Assembly: GCA_017455205.1 (NCBI GenBank)
Contig: JAFTBM010000006.1
Coordinates: 1-43,221, forward strand
DNA length: 43,221 nucleotides
Source: Bacteroidales bacterium
GTDB lineage: Bacteria; Bacteroidota; Bacteroidia; Bacteroidales; P3
Direction of reading: 5' to 3'
Below are positions 35,055 through 42,944 of the stretch, one piece after another. Within the stretch, counting starts at the first letter, position 1. Every line of letters begins with the position of its first letter. The notes beneath the pieces are model-generated. The model was not told where the DNA came from. It made no database searches and saw only the letters and a program-made list of their open reading frames with translations. The translations under genes and the position numbers were made by a program.

Positions 35055-36274
35055 ACGAGAGCCTGCGGCAGCTGTCCATTGCCGACTTTGACTATCCCTT
35101 GCCTGAAAGCCGCATTGCCCGCTACCCCTTGGCCGAGCGCGACCATTCCAAGCTGCTGACGCTCATCGGCGGTGAGTTGGGCGAGCATCATTTCTACGAC
35201 CTTCCTTCGCTGCTGCCAGCCGATGCGCTGATGGTCTTCAACGACACCAAGGTCATCCACGCCCGCTTGCGCTTCCGCAAAGCCACTGGGGCCACCGTTG
35301 AGGTATTCTGCCTTGAACCCTACGCCATGCCTGTAGCCCAGGCATTCGAACAGCGCGAACATTGCACTTGGCTTTGCCTCGTGGGCAACAATAAGCGCTG
35401 GAAAAGCGAAACGCTCGAGATGCCAATACCGATGCCCTCGGCCAGTGGGGCGACTCACTACCTGCGTGCCACGCGCATCGAACCCCAGGGCGATGCGTGG
35501 ACGGTCAGTTTCCAGTGGAGCGGTGGGATGACGTTTGCCGAAGTGATAGAGCAAACGGGGACAATGCCACTCCCGCCCTACCTCGGGCGCGAGGCCGAGG
35601 CAAGCGACGACAGTCGCTATCAGACCGTCTACGCCCACCACGAGGGGTCGGTGGCCGCCCCTACCGCTGGGCTTCATTTCACGCCTGCACTCCTTGGTCG
35701 GCTTCGCCAGCAGGGTACACAGACCGAATACCTCACCCTTCACGTAGGAGCGGGCACTTTCAAGCCCGTCAGTTCCGACACGGTCGGTGGCCACGAGATG
35801 CACACCGAGAAGGTGCAGGCCACCGCCGACAATCTACGCCACTTGATAGACCACTTCGGGCTGCCTGTCATCGCCGTAGGCACCACCTCGGTGCGCACCC
35901 TCGAATCCATCTACTGGTTTGGTACGCAGCTGCTGCACTCGTCCGAGCTGACGGCGATGCACGTAGGCCAGTGGGAACCCTATGAGGGGACTGATTCTCT
36001 GCCGACGGCTCGCGAAGCCTACGCCGCAGTGCTGAAGTGGATGGAACATCGTGGCACTGACCGCTTGGAAGGCGAAACGCAGCTACTCATCGGTCCGGGC
36101 TACCGATACCAGATAATCAGCGGTCTTGTTACCAACTTCCACCAGCCGAGAAGCACCCTGCTGCTGCTGCTGGCTGCCCTCATTGGCGACCGCTGGCGCG
36201 AATGCTACCGCTATGCCCTCGACCACCAGTTCCGCTTCCTCAGCTATGGCGACAGCTGCCTGTTCATCCCCTGA
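35045..36274 (+). CDS. queA: S-adenosylmethionine:tRNA ribosyltransferase-isomerase family protein
   Basis: QueA transfers and isomerises the ribosyl part of SAM onto 7-aminomethyl-7-deazaguanine in tRNA, in queuosine synthesis. The start at MQIDESLRQLSIADFDYPLP overlaps pssA by 10 bases and gives 409 residues. Family motifs are PESRIARYPLAERDHSKLL, FNDTKVIHARL, MPLPPYLGREAEASDDSRYQ-like text with YQTVYAHHEGSVAAPTAGLHF, LHVGAGTFKPV, and TNFHQPRSTLLLLLAALIG. The classical enzyme has about 350 residues; the extra length lies mainly in the first half and C-terminal part. Bacteroidota often carry a longer paralogue annotated in the same way, so this could be that paralogue and not the enzyme of queuosine synthesis. 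Confidence 0.85.
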   Translation: MQIDESLRQLSIADFDYPLPESRIARYPLAERDHSKLLTLIGGELGEHHFYDLPSLLPADALMVFNDTKVIHARLRFRKATGATVEVFCLEPYAMPVAQAFEQREHCTWLCLVGNNKRWKSETLEMPIPMPSASGATHYLRATRIEPQGDAWTVSFQWSGGMTFAEVIEQTGTMPLPPYLGREAEASDDSRYQTVYAHHEGSVAAPTAGLHFTPALLGRLRQQGTQTEYLTLHVGAGTFKPVSSDTVGGHEMHTEKVQATADNLRHLIDHFGLPVIAVGTTSVRTLESIYWFGTQLLHSSELTAMHVGQWEPYEGTDSLPTAREAYAAVLKWMEHRGTDRLEGETQLLIGPGYRYQIISGLVTNFHQPRSTLLLLLAALIGDRWRECYRYALDHQFRFLSYGDSCLFIP

Positions 36275-36280
36275 CGCACC

Positions 36281-36967
36281 ATGTCGCCCTTGTCAGCCAT
36301 CTTCAACGTGATTTTCCCCAGCAGCTGTGCCTGCTGCGGACGGCTGCTCGTCTACGGCGAGCGGCAAGTCTGCATCCATTGCTTGACCGACCTTTCCCAA
36401 ACCCTCTACAGCCAGCACACCGACAATCCCGTAGAGCGAATGCTCACAGGGCGCATCCCGTTCGCGGCAGCCACAGCCACGTTCCACTTCGCACGTGGGA
36501 ACACTGTGCAACATGCAGTCCACGCCATGAAGTTCCACGGCAACACCGAGCTCTGCCTTCTGATGGGGCGGCGTATGGGGATGGACATTATGGCCAGTAG
36601 CCGCTTTGATGGTGTGGACTGCCTTGTACCAGTCCCGCTCCACTGGCGCAGGCGCATTTCGCGGGGCTACAACCAAAGCGAGCTGCTCTGCCAAGGAATG
36701 GCCGAGGTGATGCACAAGCCAGTGGTTACCACGGCCATCAGCCGCCACCGCTATACCCAGAAGCAGAGTCAGAGCAGTGCCCGAAGCCGAAGCGGGAACG
36801 TGGAGAAAGCCTTCCGCCTACGCAAAGCCTCATTGATTGAGGGGAAACACGTGTTACTGGTGGACGATGTGCTCACCACTGGAGCCACCTTGACGGCCTG
36901 TGCCGATGCTCTGGTGGGCGTGGATGGTTTGCAAATCAGCATCGCCACATTCAGCTCTGTGGTGTAA
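36281..36967 (+). CDS. ComF family phosphoribosyltransferase-like protein
   Basis: ComF-family proteins are linked to DNA uptake in competent bacteria, but in Bacteroidota their role is open. The 228-residue protein has an N-terminal zinc-finger-like pair of cysteine knuckles (CACC near 16-19 and CIHC near 32-35). The central segment VPVPLHWRRRISRGYNQSEL (about 113-132) and the phosphoribosyltransferase loop LLVDDVLTTGATLTAC (about 191-206) follow. It is complete and starts 6 bases after the QueA-family gene, ending the unit that began at 32471. Confidence 0.92.
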   Translation: MSPLSAIFNVIFPSSCACCGRLLVYGERQVCIHCLTDLSQTLYSQHTDNPVERMLTGRIPFAAATATFHFARGNTVQHAVHAMKFHGNTELCLLMGRRMGMDIMASSRFDGVDCLVPVPLHWRRRISRGYNQSELLCQGMAEVMHKPVVTTAISRHRYTQKQSQSSARSRSGNVEKAFRLRKASLIEGKHVLLVDDVLTTGATLTACADALVGVDGLQISIATFSSVV

Positions 36968-37239
36968 TCATCAGCAAAGAAGCCACAGACGGCATAGATA
37001 CCTTTCAGCAGCCTATTTTCCACCAATATGGGAGCGTTAGACAGAATCAAAACAACGCCTTTCGCAGGCAGTTCAAGAGGGAATGAATGATGGTATAAAC
37101 AGGTGTCAATTAGCATGATGATACCGACAGAAGAAAAAAATCACCAATTTTGGTTATGAATTGAAAAACTTTTTGTAACTTTGCAAGCAACAAAGCAGGA
37201 GAGACCATTGAAAAACATTAATCTTATAAAACTAAAATT
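36968..37239. other. Intergenic region before the oxidoreductase operon
   Basis: These 272 bases hold no gene I can support and no clear terminator for comF. A minus-strand frame (36769-37116) begins here but runs back over comF. It lacks a promoter and any recognisable domain, so I left it out. The last 90 bases carry the promoter listed next. Confidence 0.5.
37149..37183 (+). promoter_or_regulatory. Promoter of the 2-oxoacid:ferredoxin oxidoreductase operon
   Basis: TAACTTTG (37176-37183) is a perfect -7 box. TTTG at 37149-37152 stands 23 bases upstream, slightly farther than the usual 19-21. The leader before the first ATG would be about 50 bases. Confidence 0.7.
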
Positions 37240-37458
37240 ATGGCATTTAAAGGACAAATCGTAATCGATACCGAGCATTGCAAGGGCTGCGGGGTGTGTG
37301 TACCTGTATGCCCCATGAAATGCATCGAGCTGTCGAAGGAGGTGAACGGCAAGGGGTACAACTTCACCCACACCGTGAACGACAATTGCATCGGATGCGC
37401 AAGTTGCGCCATGGTGTGCCCCGATGGGGTAATCTCGGTCTACAAGAAGAAAATCTAA
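37240..37458 (+). CDS. 2-oxoacid:ferredoxin oxidoreductase ferredoxin (delta) subunit
   Basis: This 72-residue 8Fe ferredoxin should pass electrons from the oxidoreductase core to the cell's ferredoxin. It has two full CxxCxxCxxxCP clusters: CKGCGVCVPVCPMKC (about 14-28) and CIGCASCAMVCPDG (about 50-63). It is the first gene of a delta-alpha-beta-gamma operon, the order known for vor/kor enzymes of Bacteroidota. It is separated from the alpha gene by an unusually long spacer (138 bases) containing stem-loops. Confidence 0.93.
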   Translation: MAFKGQIVIDTEHCKGCGVCVPVCPMKCIELSKEVNGKGYNFTHTVNDNCIGCASCAMVCPDGVISVYKKKI

Positions 37459-37506
37459 CGTAAAAAGGAGTTAAAAGGAAGCAGGGCAAACGGCCGGTAA
37501 GGATGC

Positions 37507-37544
37507 GACAGCGTGGGGCGAGACCCTGTCAGTGCAAAACTGAC
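37507..37544 (+). other. Adjacent stem-loops between delta and alpha subunit genes
   Basis: GACAG (37507-37511) pairs with CTGTC (37526-37530), and GTCAGT (37528-37533) pairs with ACTGAC (37539-37544) around a GCAAA loop. The two stems share three bases, so they are alternative or must adjust. They sit in the middle of the 138-base spacer. An RNA processing site or stabiliser that sets subunit ratios is possible; nothing in the sequence proves this. Confidence 0.4.
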
Positions 37545-37596
37545 CGCTACGCCACAAGACACCACGGAGGCTTTGCTTCTCCAAAAAAGCAAGAAC

Positions 37597-38679
37597 ATGG
37601 CAAGAGAACTGAAACTGATGAAGGGCAATGAAGCAATTGCCCGCGCAATGATTGCCAGCGGTGCGGATGGCTATTTCGGCTACCCAATCACCCCGCAGTC
37701 GGAAGTGATGGAGACCCTGATGGCCGAGAAGCCTTGGGAGACTACTGGTATGGTGGTGCTACAGGCCGAGAGCGAGATGGCCTCGATCAATATGGTCTAC
37801 GGCGGTGCCGCCACGGGCAAAAAGGTAGCCACCTCGTCGTCAAGCCCTGGAATTTCGCTGATGCAGGAAGGTCTGACCTACTTGGCTGGTGCCGAAATCC
37901 CCTGCTTGGTGGTCAATGTGATGCGTGGCGGCCCCGGTCTGGGTACCATCCAGCCTTCGCAGAGCGACTATTTCCAAAGCGTCAAGGGCGGCGGACATGG
38001 CGACTACCAGCTCTATACCTTGGCACCCGCCTCGGTACAGGAGATGTACGACTTTGTGTTCGACGCTTGGGACATTGCCTTCAAATATCGCAACCCCGTG
38101 CTGATACTCTCCGACGGTGCCATTGGCCAGTGCATGGAGAAACTCTACACGCGCGACAATGTGGCTCGCTGGACCGAGGAAGAGCGCCGCGCCAACGCCC
38201 CTTGGGCAACATGGGGCAAACCAGCCACTCGCCCGCACAACATCATCACCAGCCTTGAGCTCGATTCAGCTCGCCAAGAGGTGTTCAACCTCAAGCTGCA
38301 GAAGAAATATGCCGAGATGAAAGAGAAAGAGGTGCGCTATGAGATGCTCAACTGCGAGGATGCCGACTACATCATCGTAGCCTACGGATCGAGCAGCCGT
38401 ATCGCCATGAAGGCCATGCAGATGGCTCGTGAAAAAGGCATCAAGGTGGGGCTGTTCCGCTTAATCACCCTCTTCCCGTTCCCGAGCAAACAGCTGGCCG
38501 AGGTGGCCAAGCGCGTGAAGGGCATCCTCTGCGTTGAGATGAGTGCCGGCCAGATGATCGAGGACGTGAAGTTGGCCACCGAGTGCGGTGTGAAGACTGA
38601 GCATTTTGGCCGCTTCGGAGGCATCATTCCAACCCCAGGCGAAGTGCTGGAAGCTCTTGAAAACAAAATTATCAAATAA
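37597..38679 (+). CDS. 2-oxoacid:ferredoxin oxidoreductase alpha subunit
   Basis: The core enzyme decarboxylates a 2-oxoacid to the acyl-CoA with reduction of ferredoxin. The 360-residue subunit starts at MARELKLMKGNEAIARAMIA; the open frame upstream would cross the stem-loop spacer. It has the alpha-subunit N-terminal domain (GADGYFGYPITPQSEVMETL), the segment SSSSPGISLMQEGLTYLAGA, and a C-terminal domain with YIIVAYGSSSRIAMKAM and GLFRLITLFPFP. The form matches the subunit usually called VorB (branched-chain 2-oxoacids) or KorA (2-oxoglutarate). The sequence does not settle the substrate. Confidence 0.92.
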   Translation: MARELKLMKGNEAIARAMIASGADGYFGYPITPQSEVMETLMAEKPWETTGMVVLQAESEMASINMVYGGAATGKKVATSSSSPGISLMQEGLTYLAGAEIPCLVVNVMRGGPGLGTIQPSQSDYFQSVKGGGHGDYQLYTLAPASVQEMYDFVFDAWDIAFKYRNPVLILSDGAIGQCMEKLYTRDNVARWTEEERRANAPWATWGKPATRPHNIITSLELDSARQEVFNLKLQKKYAEMKEKEVRYEMLNCEDADYIIVAYGSSSRIAMKAMQMAREKGIKVGLFRLITLFPFPSKQLAEVAKRVKGILCVEMSAGQMIEDVKLATECGVKTEHFGRFGGIIPTPGEVLEALENKIIK

Positions 38680-38688
38680 GGAAAAGAC

Positions 38689-39540
38689 ATGGCAAACACA
38701 GATATCGAAGCTCGCAAACAAGAGCTGTTGAATGAAGGCTACGAGCAGGTGTATACCAAGACCAAGGTGCTGACCGACACGGTGATGCACTACTGCCCAG
38801 GGTGTGGCCACGGCACCACCCACCGACTGGTGGCCGAGGTAATCGATGAGATGGGCATACAGGACAAGACCGTCGGCGTGTCGCCGGTGGGCTGCTCGGT
38901 GATGGCCTACAATTATTTTGATGTGGACTTCCAGGAGGCCGCCCACGGCCGCGCCCCCGCACTGGCCACCGCCATCAAGCGCCTCAACCCCGACACATTC
39001 GTGTTCACCTATCAGGGCGACGGCGACCTCGCCGCCATCGGCACTGCCGAAACCATCCACGCCTGCAACCGTGGTGAAAATATCACCATGATATTCGTCA
39101 ACAACGGCATCTACGGCATGACTGGCGGACAGATGGCCCCCACCACGCTCGTGGGCATGAAGAGTGCCACCACGCCCTACGGCCGCCGTGTAGACCTCAA
39201 CGGCTATCCCCTGCGCATCACCGAGCTTATCTCCACCCTGCCAGGTACCTACTACGTAACCCGCCAGAGCGTGCAAACCCCAGCCGCCGTACGTAAGGCC
39301 AAAGCAGCTATCCGCCAAGCCTTCGAGAACCAGAAACTCAAGAAGGGCCTCAGCTTTGTGGAAATCCTCTCCAACTGCAATAGTGGTTGGAAGATGACCC
39401 CCGTGGCAGCCAACAAGTGGATGGAAGACAACATGATGCCCAACTATCCCGTGGGCGACATCAAGGTGGACGGCAAGCTGGTGGACAATGTCGATGTCAG
39501 CCGCTTGGCTCTTGACCATCCATTGACTGTGATGCAATAG
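38689..39540 (+). CDS. 2-oxoacid:ferredoxin oxidoreductase beta subunit (TPP-binding)
   Basis: This subunit binds thiamine diphosphate and carries out the decarboxylation. The 283-residue protein has the cysteine motif YCPGCGHGTTHR (about 35-46). The TPP/magnesium motif is YQGDGDLAAIGTAETIHACN (about 107-126) followed by FVNNGIYGMTGGQ. Its C-terminal part (FVEILSNCNSGWKMTPV) is typical of the vor/kor type. It starts 9 bases after the alpha subunit gene, so the two are translated together. Confidence 0.94.
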   Translation: MANTDIEARKQELLNEGYEQVYTKTKVLTDTVMHYCPGCGHGTTHRLVAEVIDEMGIQDKTVGVSPVGCSVMAYNYFDVDFQEAAHGRAPALATAIKRLNPDTFVFTYQGDGDLAAIGTAETIHACNRGENITMIFVNNGIYGMTGGQMAPTTLVGMKSATTPYGRRVDLNGYPLRITELISTLPGTYYVTRQSVQTPAAVRKAKAAIRQAFENQKLKKGLSFVEILSNCNSGWKMTPVAANKWMEDNMMPNYPVGDIKVDGKLVDNVDVSRLALDHPLTVMQ

Positions 39541-39544
39541 CGAC

Positions 39545-39575
39545 CTAGTGAAACTAGTAACCCTAGTGAGACTAG
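39545..39575. repeat. Two direct copies of a 13-base palindrome
   Basis: CTAGTGAAACTAG (39545-39557) and CTAGTGAGACTAG (39563-39575) are direct repeats 18 bases apart. Each is itself an inverted repeat, CTAGT-3 bases-ACTAG. They lie in the 67-base spacer between the beta and gamma subunit genes. Two evenly spaced palindromes suggest a protein-binding site or small RNA hairpins. Confidence 0.7.
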
Positions 39576-39607
39576 AAAATAGGAAAACAATAAAAAAAAG
39601 CAAAACA

Positions 39608-40159
39608 ATGACAGAAGAAATCATCATAGCAGGATTTGGCGGACAAGGCGTCCTGTCGATGGGTAAGATATTGGCCTATTCGGGCGTGATGCAAGACAAG
39701 GAGGTCAGTTGGATGCCCAGCTACGGTCCCGAGATGCGTGGCGGCACAGCCAACGTGAGTGTCATCATCAGCGATGAGCGTATCAGCTCGCCCATCATCA
39801 ATCAGTTTGACACCGCCATTATCCTCAATCAGCAGAGTCTCGACAAGTTCGAGCACTCGGTGAAGCCCGGCGGTCTGCTTATCTATGACCCCAACGGCAT
39901 CACCCACGAGCCCACCCGCAAGGACATCAACATCTATAAGATTGCGGCCACGGCTAAAGCCCAGGAGCTCGGCATTAGCAAGGTCTTCAACATGGTGGTT
40001 CTCGGTGGCTTCTTGAAGCTCAAACCCATTGTCGACAAGCAGTACATCCACGAAGGCCTTGAGCACTCGTTGCCACAGCGCCACTGGAATCTCATTCCCC
40101 AGAACGAGGAAGCTATTGAGATTGGCAAAAGCATCATTGAGCCAGTCCAAGTGCTGTAG
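39608..40159 (+). CDS. 2-oxoacid:ferredoxin oxidoreductase gamma subunit
   Basis: The 183-residue protein is the gamma subunit that completes the enzyme. It starts at MTEEIIIAGFGGQGVLSMGK, with the dinucleotide-like glycine loop IAGFGGQGV, then SWMPSYGPEMRGGTANVSVI and INQFDTAIILNQQSLDKFE, all family marks. The longer frame upstream would include the palindromic repeats and is not used. It is the last gene of the operon. Confidence 0.93.
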   Translation: MTEEIIIAGFGGQGVLSMGKILAYSGVMQDKEVSWMPSYGPEMRGGTANVSVIISDERISSPIINQFDTAIILNQQSLDKFEHSVKPGGLLIYDPNGITHEPTRKDINIYKIAATAKAQELGISKVFNMVVLGGFLKLKPIVDKQYIHEGLEHSLPQRHWNLIPQNEEAIEIGKSIIEPVQVL

Positions 40160-40202
40160 CCTGTCTGTTGCCAATAGGGTACAATAACCCACTGGCCAAA
40201 TT

Positions 40203-40234
40203 AAGTTGGATGTCCCGAGAGGGGCATCCAACTT
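40203..40234 (+). terminator. Long GAGA-capped stem-loop after the gamma subunit gene
   Basis: AAGTTGGATG (40203-40212) pairs with CATCCAACTT (40225-40234) and the stem continues TCCC/GGGG to a GAGA tetraloop, giving 14 base pairs with one G-T. A GNRA loop makes it very stable. No T tract follows, so it may be a terminator of the oxidoreductase operon, an mRNA stabiliser, or a leader element of the next gene. It lies 44 bases after the gamma gene and 42 before the DUF262 gene. Confidence 0.6.
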
Positions 40235-40275
40235 CACGTAAAGCATATTGTTCCCCCAATAAACGATTTCCACGT

Positions 40276-42048
40276 ATGGCAACAAACATCAGTGTCAGTA
40301 AATTGAGCGTGCTTGAACTACTCTCAAACGGCAAGACCAGACCATTTGTCATCCCCGAATACCAACGTCCCTATATGTGGTCGGACGAGCAAGTAGAAAC
40401 CCTCTTCGAGGACATATGGGAGTTTGCTAAGACAACAGGAGGAACGCGCCGTGAGGGGACCTACTTTCTCGGAAGCATTGTATCATACGAAGAGAATAAT
40501 GAGCAGCTAATAATTGACGGCCAGCAACGCATCACCTCGCTCTTCCTTCTGCTACGTGCCATCTACACCAAACTCTCAACTGGCGAGGATGCACAGACCG
40601 ATGCCGCACAGAACTTCATCCGCCTAATTGAGCCGGCCATCTGGCGTTTGGACAAACTCACTGGAAGAGTGAACCACTCGGACATACTGCTTACCTCTCG
40701 TGTAGTGGATGATGAGAAGAATGCTATTCTCCACTCCATATTGGAGACAGGTCAAGCCAACGCGAAAGCCAAAGACAATTATTCCAAAAACTACCTCCAT
40801 TTTCAGCAATTATACGACAAACACTGCATGAGCGGATCGCTGCAAGTCTATGACTTTATCTACGCCCTACTCAACCAAGCCATCCTGCTGCCCATCACTG
40901 CCGACACACAGGACACTGCACTCACCATCTTCCAGACTCTCAACAACCGCGGCCTCCCACTCAACGATGCTGATATTTTCAAGGCCAAAATCTACAACCA
41001 CCTGCACGATGAGGACAAGGCCGACTTCATTAATAAATGGAAAAAACTCGAAAAGGAAGCCGAGGAAACAGGCGAGGATGTTACACGCCTATTCTATTAC
41101 TATATGTTCTACCTCCGAGCCAAAGACAAGATTGTAGACTCCACCACGCCAGCTCTGCGCCGATATTTCCTTGAACACAGCGGAAAACGCCTTTATGAAG
41201 ATTCTTTAATGGACAATCTTGACCGTATCCTCACCCTATGGAAGGTGGTCAATCGCAAATATGATATCCCAGAAGAAAAATGGGACAACAATCCCAACAT
41301 CCAGAAAGCACTGGACACCCTGCGTTCCTACCCCAACGAATACTGGAAATATCCCGTTGTAATTTACTACCTAACCCACGAGAAAAACTCCGACTTCGAG
41401 CAGTCGTTCCTCGTGTTCCTAAACAAACTATGTGGCGAACTGGCCATACGCTTTACACTCACCCCCACCGTCAACGCAGTAAAAACCGACGTACTCAGGT
41501 TGAACGTAGCCATCATCGGTGATGCTCACCCCACATTTACCGAATTCCGCCCCATAGACACCTCCACCCTCCCCGAGCGAATCAAAACCCCGCACTCTAA
41601 CATCGTAAGAATGCTGCTCAAGATGTACACCTACCACCACCAACAAGATATCCTCAAAGAAGACTGGCAAGTTGAGCACATCCTTCCCCGAAAATGGCAA
41701 TCCACTTTCTTCACAGAAGCCGAAACCGAACAAGTTGATGCTATGATCGAACATATCGGCAACAAGACTCCCCTCGGTCGAATACTCAACATCGTGGCCA
41801 GCAACGGCTATTTCGCTAAAAAGAAAGAACAATACAAAGAATCCAAAGCCGAGGTAACACGCCAACTAACCGCCATCGACCACGATTGGACCCTGCAGGA
41901 CATCAAACACCGCGATGAAGTTATCACCCAAGACCTGCTCGACCTTATTGCCTCGTGGAACAAAGAATACACCGAATACGGACAACCAGTCCCAACACCC
42001 GAAGAAGCAGCGATGATCAACCGCCTCAAAGAAAGAGGACTGATTTAA
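40276..42048 (+). CDS. GmrSD-type DUF262/HNH restriction-like protein
   Basis: GmrSD proteins are type IV-like enzymes that use NTP and cut modified phage DNA. I start at MATNISVSKLSVLELLSNGK (590 residues); earlier ATGs would place the GAGA hairpin inside the gene. The DUF262 (GmrS-like) part has FVIPEYQRPYMWSDEQVETL (about 24-43), YFLGSIVSYE, DGQQRITSLFLLLRA (about 82) and FQTLNNRGLPLNDADIFKAK. The DUF1524 HNH part (GmrD-like) has VEHILPRKW near residue 466 and, further on, NKTPLGRILNIVASNGYFAKK, so both halves are present and the His-Asn-like site looks intact. No methylase, toxin-antitoxin or other defence gene is next to it. Confidence 0.9.
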   Translation: MATNISVSKLSVLELLSNGKTRPFVIPEYQRPYMWSDEQVETLFEDIWEFAKTTGGTRREGTYFLGSIVSYEENNEQLIIDGQQRITSLFLLLRAIYTKLSTGEDAQTDAAQNFIRLIEPAIWRLDKLTGRVNHSDILLTSRVVDDEKNAILHSILETGQANAKAKDNYSKNYLHFQQLYDKHCMSGSLQVYDFIYALLNQAILLPITADTQDTALTIFQTLNNRGLPLNDADIFKAKIYNHLHDEDKADFINKWKKLEKEAEETGEDVTRLFYYYMFYLRAKDKIVDSTTPALRRYFLEHSGKRLYEDSLMDNLDRILTLWKVVNRKYDIPEEKWDNNPNIQKALDTLRSYPNEYWKYPVVIYYLTHEKNSDFEQSFLVFLNKLCGELAIRFTLTPTVNAVKTDVLRLNVAIIGDAHPTFTEFRPIDTSTLPERIKTPHSNIVRMLLKMYTYHHQQDILKEDWQVEHILPRKWQSTFFTEAETEQVDAMIEHIGNKTPLGRILNIVASNGYFAKKKEQYKESKAEVTRQLTAIDHDWTLQDIKHRDEVITQDLLDLIASWNKEYTEYGQPVPTPEEAAMINRLKERGLI

Positions 42049-42056
42049 CACCAGCA

Positions 42057-42941
42057 CTATAAGCCGAAATCCCGCCTCACCCTCTCCGCCAGTAGCGACC
42101 CTCCCCTGTGGTTGAGGTGGTTGGAATTGCAGTAGAGCGAATCGTTGCGGAATTCTTCGTCATACGAATAATCGCGGTACTCAAATGCATACCTCCGTTG
42201 CACCCGAGCCACCATCTCATGTATCCGACCCTGCATATCGGGAGGATAAAGGGCAAGGTAGCAATCCGTACGCGGAGTGGTCAGAACAATCAGCCTGATG
42301 CCTCTTTCATCGCACTGACGTGCGATCTCCGACAGGTAATGCTCATAGCAAGCTATCCCTTCCGATGAAGGCGGCTTGAACTTTTGGCAAAACTCATCGG
42401 GCAGGCCACTAAAAACGTCATCCTCACGGTCGTAGCCAAGACTATCTGCCGAAGCTCTTTGAGCAAAATAATAGGGAGATATCGTACCCGAAAGCCACGC
42501 CGAAGTGGCAACAACATTGTAGGGAAAATGGGGCGGACGCAGACCAAACACTTTGTAGTAGTTGATGGCATAATCATAGTGAGCCAGTTTATATGGTCTC
42601 TTATCTCCAGCGATACCCTCATGCGAAAGCGGCATTATCACCGTCTTGAGATTCACCATCGAAGGAAGATAACGCTCCAGCAAATAGGCATCGTAGTACA
42701 CCGCACGTCCACTCTGCGCAAGGCAGTAGGCACTGTCTCCCATCAGGTGAACATTGAACGAGTTCTCCATGTGCGAATTGCCAAGCAGCAGCAGCTTAAT
42801 ATCCTGTGCATGACTATCCATATAGTCGCGCTTGGCGGTGTAATTGTTATGCACGCAATGAGCGGCTATCCACTCCATACCGAGGCTTATTAGCAGCACC
42901 AACAGCAGCACGTAGCAACACTTTATCAGAAACCTCTTCAT
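42057..42941 (-). CDS. SGNH-like membrane-anchored protein, partner of an MBOAT acyltransferase
   Basis: The 294-residue protein has an N-terminal membrane anchor (residues 6-24) and a periplasmic domain. LLLLGNSHMENSFNV (about 51-65) resembles the Gly-X-Ser block of SGNH/GDSL proteins, and CNSNHLNHRGGSLLAERVRR near the end resembles the late Asn/His block (Asn-His-Leu-Asn). Such proteins, like AlgJ/AlgX, work with an MBOAT protein to O-acetylate a polysaccharide or other envelope molecule. The MBOAT gene lies 3 bases upstream, as expected for that pairing. The acceptor is not known. Confidence 0.75.
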   Translation of the reverse strand: MKRFLIKCCYVLLLVLLISLGMEWIAAHCVHNNYTAKRDYMDSHAQDIKLLLLGNSHMENSFNVHLMGDSAYCLAQSGRAVYYDAYLLERYLPSMVNLKTVIMPLSHEGIAGDKRPYKLAHYDYAINYYKVFGLRPPHFPYNVVATSAWLSGTISPYYFAQRASADSLGYDREDDVFSGLPDEFCQKFKPPSSEGIACYEHYLSEIARQCDERGIRLIVLTTPRTDCYLALYPPDMQGRIHEMVARVQRRYAFEYRDYSYDEEFRNDSLYCNSNHLNHRGGSLLAERVRRDFGL

Positions 42942-42944
42942 AGC

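Noticed and set aside
36769-37116. Minus-strand frame of 115 codons between comF and the ferredoxin gene
   Set aside because: Only its first third lies outside comF, no promoter or domain is visible, and the rest is antisense to the well-supported comF gene.
40168-40275. Earlier ATGs (40168, 40210) as start of the DUF262 gene
   Set aside because: They would place the 14-base-pair GAGA-capped hairpin inside the gene and add residues not seen before the usual DUF262 start.
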